From Pyxicephalus adspersus (lineage: Eukaryota; Chordata; Amphibia; Anura; Pyxicephalidae), in NCBI RefSeq assembly GCF_032062135.1, contig NC_092862.1:49494589-49558588 (forward strand): 64,000 nt of DNA, written 5' to 3'. Positions within the stretch are counted from its first letter, which is position 1. Each line of letters starts with the position of its first letter. Both the position numbers and the translations under genes were made by a program. Below, piece by piece: positions 42,973-64,000 of this stretch. The notes beneath the pieces were generated by a model. It saw only the letters and a list, made by a program, of their open reading frames with translations, was not told the origin of the DNA and made no database searches.

Positions 42973-44288
42973 ACCACCTGGGCGGTTAGCCCAAACCTGG
43001 TTCGGGGTAAGAAAACTTGCTACAAGCGTTTACCCTGCGCCAGGTTCGGGGTAGCTAAAAATAGAAACAAGCGTTACAGTGCAATCTGATTGTTATACAA
43101 CATTGTATGACAATCAGATTACAACTGAAAAAAAAAACAATTACCTTGTCCCTGCAGCTCTTCCCGAGACATCCGTCCTCTTCTGTCTACTCCCGACGTG
43201 TGCAGTGACAATCTCCGGGGTTTTCCGGGTGACATTGCTGCAAGCGTCGGTGCGGGCGGGAGGCGTTAAATTCAAATCACTTTGTATTGGATTCAATACA
43301 AAAAAGCTGTATTAAGTCCAATACAAAGAAATCTTTATATAATATATATATAATTGTATTATATATATATTATATAAGCTACTGTACAGTTACATTACAT
43401 TACACACTATTTTTTTTTTTTAAAGATTTTTTTTTGTTTTAAAATTTTTTTTTTTAAAGTTAATTATTAAATTTTGGACATATTTCGGTGAGTTATGTCT
43501 AAGAATTATAGCCTACAATCAAAAATAAATTTTCATGCAAAAATTGTAACGCTTTTTGCATGGAAGTACGCAAAGAATTAGAACACCCTCGGTGTAGAAC
43601 ACCCCTTAGTACGCGTCCCTCGGTGATTCCTGATGATGTCCGTGCATGCGCCCGTCGACGGGGGTCGTAGCAGGAAATTCAAATATTTTGTATTGGATTC
43701 AATAAAAAGTCCTGTATCCAATCCAATACAAAATAATAGAAAATATATTTATGTGGTTTTGTCTATAGGTATGTGACGTTGGACTCTCATGGGTAGTGAT
43801 GTTGTGACAGTCCTGCACTCGTGTGACAGTCTGTTATGTCCTTTACTTCCTCCCCCACCACTATATACAGTATGTGCTGAAGATATTCTACGGTATTAAG
43901 CTAGGGCTTACTTTCGGGGGAGGGCTTATATTTCGAGCTTGCTGGAAAACAGCCAAAAATCCTGCTAGGGCTTACTTTCGGGGGGTGTCTTATTTTCGGG
44001 GAAACACAGTATACAGTATACTGAATTATTGCATTTTCAGTATTTTTTATTTATGCATTCTTGTTTAAGCTGATTTTTGTGTTTTTATTTAATTTTATTA
44101 TTAAAGTTATTTTTTTTTTACATGATTTTGTGTTTCAAACTTTATTATATTCAGGATATCTATTAGACCCTTGTTCGGACATATTTCTGTAAGTTACAGG
44201 TCTACAATTTAAAAAAAAATTTCATGAAAAACGGTGTAACGCTTTTGGTACTGAAATCTAGACATCAGTGAAACACCCAGGTGGTTAA
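42970..44288. mobile_element. piggyBac-like MITE, composite, with TTAA duplication
   Basis: TTAA at 42970-42973 and 44285-44288. Ends CCACCTGGGCGGTTAGCCC and, inverted, CCACCTGGGTGTTTCACTG. The internal block TTTGTATTGGATTCAATA occurs twice (about 43281 and 43687). End-like sequence AATTAGAACACCCTCGGTG lies at 43576, so two related copies are joined. A further insertion (43895-44013) has TAGGGCTTACTTTCGGGGG twice. Confidence 0.85.
43895..44013. mobile_element. Short nested MITE with GGGCTTACTTTCGGGG repeats
   Basis: AGGGCTTACTTTCGGGGG is seen twice, near 43906 and 43968, with a GGGCTTATATTTCGAGC variant between them; it ends TTTCGGGGAAACACAGTATA. I recall similar short elements from other vertebrates but cannot name the superfamily. 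Confidence 0.55.
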
Positions 44289-44510
44289 TAATAATAATAA
44301 TAGTAATAATAATAATAATTATCCATCCATCCCTCTATCTCTATACGTATGCAGCCACCAGTGTGCAGGGTTGATCATGTGCCCGGTTACACTGCCTGTG
44401 ACGTTGTACAGTGGAGGGAGGGGGAGGTGAGAGCGTCATGCTGCTGTTATATTAAGAGACATCCCTGGCATCCTTCTAGTCGCACATATTCCTTCGCTTA
44501 TCCCTAGTGG

Positions 44511-44524
44511 TCACTAGGTGGCAG
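44511..44524 (+). promoter_or_regulatory. CTCF-like motif
   Basis: TCACTAGGTGGCAG matches the CTCF core CCACYAGRTGGCAG at 13 of 14 positions by eye and lies about 950 bp upstream of the PRELID3A start. Motif match only. Confidence 0.5.
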
Positions 44525-44730
44525 TGTATCCCCTTATCACCACATGCATTGGCCTATTATTGCTCATTATTTATTGGTATAATCACTTGAAGGGGAAATA
44601 AAGCTGAGATATAAATGGCACATTGTTACAGCTCTGTACTTGTTGCAATGCAGCTTGTGTGTTCCTCTCAGTCTTGCCTTGGGTTCAGCCTCATGCAATC
44701 TCTTATAGCGGGATAAGAATAGGTGACAGT

Positions 44731-45134
44731 CACGTGTCCTGCATGGCAATGAGCAGCGGACATGATGGCCTCATCAGTCACCCGCTTCTCCTTCATTGTT
44801 CAATTACAGGGTTGTTACATGATATTCCTATGTTCTCATTATTATTATTATTATTATTACACAGTATTTATATAGCGCCATCATATTACGCAGCGCTGTA
44901 CAGGTCTGCTGTCCCTAACACATGATTTCCTCCATTATGATGGACATTGATGAATACACGGTGCAGGCATTGTGACTTTTTTGGCTGCAGTCACTGGATG
45001 GGTGCACTGGCTTTGTATAGCAGGTAACCTCAATGTTTATATCCTACAGAATGTTTCCTTTGTATGTGACCCAGTAGCAGGCATTGTGTGGCTGGTGGTC
45101 TGTGATAACACGTGCGCAGCATGAATGTCACGTG
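44731..45134 (+). promoter_or_regulatory. PRELID3A: Three CACGTG E-boxes upstream of PRELID3A
   Basis: CACGTG occurs at 44731-44736, 45109-45114 and 45129-45134. Two have the TCACGTGT context favoured by USF/MiT-type bHLH-zip factors. The last two are 20 bp apart and about 340 bp before the start codon. Function is inferred. Confidence 0.4.
44839..44903 (-). repeat. SINE tail fragment
   Basis: (ATT)n then TATATAGCGCCATCATATTA and CAGCGCTGTACAG: reverse-strand tail module, lying between the E-boxes. Confidence 0.75.
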
Positions 45135-45468
45135 TCGGCAAATCACTCTTGCTAGTGACACCCGGCATCTTTGCTGATTCGCTGTAACCCAGCAACCAAG
45201 GCAGCTCTCACAGCTGCACTCAGCACCCCCCAGTGGCCAGCATGGAGCAGCACGCCTAAAGGTATACCGGGATGCTTTATTTCATGCACCACCGGTACCC
45301 AGGGATCATCAGAGCCGGGATTCTCCTGTGCTGCATCCACACACCGGGTACACTGCGGGCACATCTCACCCTATACAGACATGCCCACCTACACCTTACT
45401 GTGCCCGCTCCATGCCCCAGTGTGCTGACCCCTCTCTGCACAAAGCCTGCCAGCCCTCCTACAAAGAC

Positions 45469-57979
<12,511 letters not shown>

Positions 57980-59000
57980 CAGTGTCTGCCTCTGCTGTTT
58001 ATACTAACATGGTAACTATACAACTTTTGCTGTAATGTATCTGCTGTGTTTTTAGTGTGTGCATGCAGTGCACGTGATAATCTTTTCTTTCAAGCTTGCC
58101 TCCTGAACTGTCTGAATTATCTGCTATGGAATGGCACTTGGCACTGAAATAACCAAGAACAAAAAAAAATCCCATAGCATACATATAGAATGCGAGGATA
58201 TACACCAGCTATCCTAGCATATAATATAGTTGGGATATAACAGTGAGCGTGGGATGTGGAAACTAGAGGAGTTTCCATACATTATTCTTTTCTACAAGCT
58301 ACCTTATTTTAATTAGAGGAACAGTTAGGTGAGAAGCAAACAAACCATGATTTCTTAATAGTAAATATTTCTTACATGGTTCTATTTCAGGCCAGTTGTT
58401 CGTTTTGCATGGTGGTATGGCAAACTTTAATGGACCTGAATTGCAAAGTCCATCTATTTTGCCTTATTCCAAGGCTACCACTTGTCTAGGAAGTGGATCT
58501 TTTTGTGTGATCCTGATAAAGCTGAGGATCCTAAACTCATGGGAACACACTCCTGTACAGTGCAGTAGTATCCTCCAGTAAGAATTAGGATCCTTGGCTT
58601 TCCAAAGATGAATCTGTGAAGCTCAATGACAGGAGGCTGCAGGAACCCACGATAGAAGGAATACATTTATTGTGAAGGGTTTTTTTTTATCTTTGTGCAT
58701 CATTTTGACTCCAGGCGTTGGGTGGCCACTAAAGCAGGGTACACTTGCAGCAGTCTTAAGTGTCATTTTCTTTTTTCCAGGTTCAGGATTCATGGACGCA
58801 CTGTTTACACAGTGGAAAAAAAATATTGGGAGTGGGATTCTCCTACAGGAATTCACATATCTGGTACTTGACCATTTTGAATGAAGAATTTTCCATCCAT
58901 CATTTTAGCAGTTTTAGCAATTTCAATATTTTCTAAAAAAAAGAACATTTTCTAAATGTCTAATGCCTGAAAATTTGTTTGCAATAAATTAACATTAATC
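57980..59000 (+). terminator. PRELID3A: PRELID3A 3' UTR and likely poly(A) signal
   Basis: AATAAA lies at 58983-58988, about 1.0 kb after the stop; another is at 59763-59768. I cannot tell which is used. Open frames within this span have no similarity. Confidence 0.45.
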
Positions 59001-62000
59001 TTCACCAGGTTTTGTTGTTCATCTCACTGATCTAGTGTGAAAAGAATCTATATTCCGCACAGTTCTTGGTTGGCAGATAAATGAAAACAAGTCCTTTCTA
59101 TCTTAGTAATTTCTATTATAAAACATTTTTTTTAAATTAATTTCTTGTATCCCCCAGCAACCAAAATTATTGCTTGGATGTGTGACATTAAAATAATCTT
59201 TCAGCCAAAACTTTTTATCTAACATGTTTCTTGGAGAAATTTCTTATCCCTCCCTATTGTCACTTAACAGTTACAAATTTTAAAAGATATAGGAACCTAT
59301 ATAAGAACTTTCCAAGTAATATCCTAAGGCAAATGAATGTAATTTACCAGATATTATTACCTAGACTCTCAGTTTCAAGAAAACTTTGTGTCTTGTAAGC
59401 ATTTCCAAGGTCATAATTTATACTTATGTAATTTATACAAATGTTATAAATATACCCTATGACACATCAGCACAGAGACTAATTACAGAACCGAGTTTTG
59501 TGTGTCAGGCCTCATACAGCAGCAGATCCAGCTGTTTTGTGTCCTGGGTAATTCACAAAATGTGTTTTGTCATATATCCATAAAAACTGATTAATCAGTG
59601 ACAATATTATATCAGGATGCTACACGGTACTGATGGATGTATTGCCATTTTATGGGGATCTGCACTGTGACTACAAAGAGATTTTTAACAAGCCATTGTG
59701 TAACGTGTCTGATGCTGCCATGATCAGGTCACTGATGAATGTTGATGTAAATCTTTAAAGCCAATAAAAACAAGCTAAAGCAAGGTAACGTTCACTCAGC
59801 TTTAAGTTTTACAGTTTGTTTCACTAGTTTCAGATGAATGTTTTCCAAAAGTGCAAAAGTTAAAAAAATCTTGTTGGCAATTATATGGAAACATACATCT
59901 ACACACTTATACATACATACAGCGCTTACACTGTACTCTGATGCTGTATCTCTGTAGGCTGGGCCTGCTGGCACTAAGAAAAACAAAAGTATTGCAGAGG
60001 GCATGGCTATCATCATGGTCACTGCTGGTTGCCAAACCTTTAAATAGTAACCTAGAAACACCTAGTCCTGCCCACTGCTTTCTGGATGCACAGCACAGTC
60101 ATTGTGAGCTACAGTGCCTGGGAGGGGGAGCATGGCAGACACCAATAAAGGAGGATTTAGCTCCATTTGCTAAGGTAAAGGAGGGTTATTTTCTTTATGA
60201 GGCTTGTGCATCACATAGTAAATTACTTTGGTACTTGTATGAATGATTCTACAGGAAGCCTTAGGTTTAAATTAAGCCAGATTGCTAAGTAGGAATGTAT
60301 CATACTATACACGTACATAAAGAAATTTAATCACATGCTATAAAATTATTACTTTGGTGTAAGGTATATTTCCTAAGCAACTGCTGGCCATTAGTCTTCA
60401 CACAAATTGTCCTGTGCATGGATCTTTCATTATTTTGTTATAGGATGTACGGATTCCTCTTCTTGTCTTCATTTTGTAGTTTCCCGTCAGGACGTCTGAC
60501 TTCTTCCACAGCAACTTTCCAATACCTTGATTTACACATACTGATGTAATGACATGATTTTCAATGATATGATAGCCATTCAATCAAGAGAGGGGAGGGG
60601 AAAGAAACCCATTCTCGATAAAATAATAGTCAGGGGATGTCCAGCTTTGGTAAATAAAAAACTCATCCAAACAACTAAATACTCAGATGTAATTCATATA
60701 CATGAACTAATTTACCCCTCAAAGAATGTTAACTTCTGTTTAGTTTTATTTCAGGCAACCTTGCAAGCCATCATAGCCAGGACACTTGTGTACGGTACTT
60801 TTTCCTAGTTGCAATTTTTCAGCTTGATCTCTAGCCTGCTAACTAGACAGTAAAAGAGCAGCACTGTGCCGATAAGGTCATCTCTCCATTTAGTCTTGTA
60901 CGGGTTCTTCTTAGTCCTAAATTGTAAAATATATATTGTATATATAAATTAATATAATATATATATATATATATATATATTACACTGATTAATGCAGAAC
61001 ATCCTAATTGGCTCACTGTTCTGATAATCTCACTTTGTTTTAATGCTGTGTGTAAATGTACACATTACAGAAGCAAATCCGGCTACTTTTTACTAAATAA
61101 TATGAACACATTTATTTTAAATTATTTTATAATTTGGCTGTGTATCAGTCTTTTAAATCTGCCTGACGTTTAACTTCCTTTTAAACATGGGTTTTGTGAA
61201 GTTCATGGTTATGGCCAAAAAATTTAATGAAAAATGTATACATAGCTAAACTGAAAGGTAATTTCCAATTGGCCTGAAGCTTAGCAATAAGATGTTACTA
61301 AAAGGAACTTGTCTTTTACCAAGTTGATACGGAAAATTGACATTTTAGATCAGAAAATCATAGGTGCCAGATGAGATGCTGATCCAATGGCTTCTGGATT
61401 TTCACTGACCTGAAAAACTTGGTTTTTGTCTAGTAATTAACCCACCAATTGCCAAGGCACGGATGAAGGAAGTGGGACAACAGTCAAAACTAATATTCTT
61501 ACTTTTAAATGAAATGGGAAAGGTTTAGAGAGCCTTTATCAGTTTGGTATTGCTTCCTTTTTCTCTATTGGGATGATCATCCTGCTCTACAAATGTGGAC
61601 ATTGTGACACAAAAATGAGAATCTCTGAGGCACAGAGACATAAAAGAACTTTATTTAAATAGACTGAAGAATGTTTTTTATCGGTGTCTTTATTAGTGAT
61701 ATTTCCACCTCTTCCTGTGAGGTCACTGGGACAGGAAGGAGAAATATCCTCAATAGGTGCATGGACCACAATAAAATCATCACAAAACAATCTAGCCTGT
61801 CATAATTTATCCTAACTGACTGCCTGTCTATTTTCATGGCAACTTCATTTTAGGTAAAGGAAGCAGATTGTGAAGAGGCAGGCTCTATTATATTATAGAT
61901 AATAATTCTAATTTCCCCATTTAAAAATGAACAATCCTATGTTCAGAATGTAGTAGGTTATCTTAGTGTATGACCCATATTCAAATGCCTCTGTGAACAT

Positions 62001-62036
62001 TGTAACCACTCTAATTGTTTGATTGCCACAAACCCC

Positions 62037-62170
62037 CTAGATTGTAAACTATTCTGGGTAGGGTCCTCTCCTCCTTCTGTGTCACTGTCTGTATCTGTCT
62101 GTCATTTGCAATCCCTATTTAATGTGTTGGTGCTATAAAATCCTGTTTATTAATACTACTACTAATATTA
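62037..62170 (+). repeat. SINE tail fragment
   Basis: TAGATTGTAAACTATTCTGG, CATTTGCAATCCCTATTTAA, GTTGGTGCTATAAAATCC, then an (ATT)-like run. Confidence 0.78.
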
Positions 62171-62324
62171 ATAATAATACAATTTACTTACCTGGCCCTA
62201 TATTGGAGAAACTATAGGTGCTTTTTAAGCTAACCCTTATCTGACTGTCCTGCCAATGTAAAGCATTAAGCGGTGTGGTAGGTGGAAACTGCAAAAGATC
62301 AAGGGATATCCAGAAATCAGAATT

Positions 62325-62470
62325 GATTGAGTAGCATTCTTGCCTTGCAGGGTTTGGGTTCTAGGTTCAAATCATTACAGGACATGGCCTGTATGAAGTT
62401 TGTTCTCCCCATGTTTGCATGGGTTTTCTCCAGACACTGCAGTTTCCACCAACATACCATAAGCATGCTT
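62325..62470 (+). repeat. tRNA-derived SINE head and core, decayed
   Basis: AGCATTCTTGCCTTGCAGGG, TTCTAGGTTCAAATCATTAC (B box) and TTTGCATGGGTTTTCTCCAG core. The tail is not clear. Confidence 0.65.
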
Positions 62471-62660
62471 ATCTCTGTCCACTTGACCCAATCTTCTCTG
62501 TGCTGACTCCCCCACCCTGACCCCTGTTATTGATGGAACTGTGTACCCTCTTCTTAAAGAAAGAAAAATGAATATTGATCACGTTAGGGTTTTGTTTCTG
62601 GGACTATGGGAAGAAAATTACATTGTGAGCTGTACGTGCTAAATTAAACTACTATGTAAA

Positions 62661-62935
62661 GCAGCTTTTCCCAACCTTTTATTTATGGGGGGACCCTTAA
62701 AATAAATTTCAGGTCTTGAGGACTCATGCTATAATTTTTATTATTCTCAGTTCACAGTGCATTAGCTTAGGGTTCAATAGAAGGAATTCCTCTTACATTG
62801 TTGGCTGTGGGAAGAATGACACCCTTACAGATCGACAAAAAGATCATTGGTATTATTTAAATTGACCCGAGAGGTCCAAATTGCTAATGGATCAGGGAAC
62901 CCATAATAACCATTGTAGGAACCCTGGTTGAGAAA
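62661..62935. mobile_element. hAT-type MITE
   Basis: CAGCTTTTCCCAACCTTTTA at the left and AACCCTGGTTGAGAAAG at the right, with GGTCTTGAGGACTC and ATTGACCCGAGAGGTCC inside; the family also seen at 41000-41275. Confidence 0.7.
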
Positions 62936-63102
62936 GAACGATGTAAATAGTTACAGCAAATGTTATCTAAATGTATAAAATTAATTGATTATACACAACT
63001 ATTACAAAAAACAAATAATGAAGTATCCTGATGTTGAATAGAAATTATTGACCAAACACATATAATTCAATACACAGATACAATGTTAAGATTTCAAGGC
63101 AT

Positions 63103-64000
63103 TTTATTATTCTCACAGAAGCAGGGCAGCTGCTGTAGAGAAATGTACAGGGGAACAAAGATAACAAGTAACGGAGCTGTCGATGGCTTGAGGTTCATAT
63201 AAACTACAATCAATGTAGGCCGAGTCACCATAAGGGCACATGGTAAGGGTAGGTTCTGGACTTCACCTCCTATATGAAAAAGCTTGCTAGAGTGCCAAAG
63301 GCAATGTTAAATGATTTCTGCAGCTTGATGACAATCAGAGTGCCTCATGTAACCATCAACAAGCATGCAGGAAATCATAGCAACACTGGTCACGTATGAT
63401 TACAGTTTGCACCACACGGTGTTTACACGGATTCAACAACTGGAAAAGAAATGCCTTAAATAAAAGTTTTAGGAATGAACTATAGTTGCAGTTTTAACAT
63501 AAAAACTCATCTATGCATAAACTCCTAGCATGACTAACAGAATGACATTATATTACGATCAATGTACATATAAATATACCTTTCCTCCAGTGTCAAATCG
63601 TCCTACCTGTAATTATAACAATGCATCCCAGGTATTAATAAATATAATACAAGTATTTACAAAAAGATAGAGCTTCTGTTTTGTATATATGAACCTGAAA
63701 GTGAACTTGTTTCTAGAGTATCAGAGCTTTATATGCTAAACAGCCGTACTTTCAGCTGTGTATTGGAAGCAGACCGCTCATCCAGATGAACAGACTAGAA
63801 GATGTCATAAGAAGACTAAAACTTCCATGGAATATTGCTACAGTCCAACGTTGCCCGTGTATAGCAAAGCTCAATACTCCTAATGCTGTGAGTAGCTAGG
63901 AACTGTACAGTATGAAATTGATGATACTAAGTATTCATAGGAACGGAAAATCTTAAATTAAATATTTACATGAATGGCCTGCTTGGCAGCAAGTATGAAA
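63103..64000 (-). other. Possible 3' UTR of the next minus-strand gene (SPIRE1 by synteny)
   Basis: A minus-strand AATAAA is at 63108-63103. The 900 bases to the window edge have no recognised repeat and no conserved frame, as a long 3' UTR would. In human the gene after PRELID3A is SPIRE1 on the opposite strand. No coding exon is visible, so this is position-based inference only. Confidence 0.3.

Larger units (their letters stand above)
39201..45100. other. Divergent spacer AFG3L2 / PRELID3A
   Basis: About 6 kb with no gene recognised. It is mostly repeats: a 106-bp tandem array with a SINE, MITE B copies, hAT fragments, a full hAT MITE and a composite piggyBac-like MITE in a SINE tail. Confidence 0.75.
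59001..63100. other. Intergenic DNA downstream of PRELID3A
   Basis: AT-rich with an AT run (60955-60980), a SINE tail (62037-62170), a degenerate SINE head (62325-62470) and a hAT fragment (62661-62935). No conserved coding segment found. Confidence 0.7.

Noticed and set aside
59851..60246. 131-codon plus-strand frame downstream of PRELID3A
   Set aside because: No recognised domain, no splice context, and low-complexity start; likely chance.
63103..64000. SPIRE1 coding sequence
   Set aside because: No frame in this stretch matches spire domains; only a 3' UTR could be here, and that is inferred from synteny.

Overview
The window is vertebrate nuclear DNA, most likely from a frog (anuran amphibian). 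Evidence for this: split genes with consensus splice sites, proteins close to mammalian orthologues, and dense interspersed repeats of types seen in frog genomes (tRNA-derived SINEs with an L2-type tail, TTAA-flanked piggyBac-like MITEs, hAT and Tc1 relics, short palindromic foldback elements). I cannot name the species. There is no operon, CRISPR array or prokaryotic feature.

Three complete protein-coding genes can be rebuilt exon by exon. (1) TUBB6, beta-tubulin class V, plus strand, 4 exons from 1944 to 14017, 446 aa. (2) AFG3L2, a subunit of the mitochondrial m-AAA protease, minus strand, 17 exons from 38966 down to 19184, 793 aa. (3) PRELID3A (SLMO1), a PRELI-family mitochondrial lipid-transfer protein, plus strand, 6 exons from 45469 to 57979, 172 aa. 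All exon phases join without a frame break and the protein lengths match the families. Gene order and orientation match human 18p11.21 (TUBB6 >, < AFG3L2, PRELID3A >, < SPIRE1). The last kilobase has a minus-strand poly(A) signal and may be the 3' end of SPIRE1, but no SPIRE1 coding exon is visible.

Layout: 1-1943 is the upstream flank of TUBB6, ending in a 36-bp minisatellite just before the start codon. 1944-14290 is TUBB6. 14291-19100 is a convergent intergenic spacer with a TTAA MITE, a foldback element and a SINE. 19102-38966 is AFG3L2, whose introns carry a dead Tc1 transposon inside a local tandem repeat, a LINE pol relic, a hairpin with an AT loop and several MITEs. 38967-45468 is the divergent spacer between AFG3L2 and PRELID3A; it holds a CpG-rich AFG3L2 promoter, a ~106-bp tandem repeat split by a SINE, a hAT MITE, a composite piggyBac-like MITE, a CTCF-like motif and three CACGTG boxes. 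45469-58990 is PRELID3A. 58991-64000 is repeat-rich intergenic DNA.

AFG3L2 and PRELID3A both act in mitochondria (inner-membrane proteolysis and intermembrane-space lipid transfer) and are transcribed divergently from ends 6.5 kb apart. TUBB6 is a cytoskeletal neighbour linked by conserved synteny. I found no credible new biological system; the most unusual items are local repeat architectures and nested insertions.
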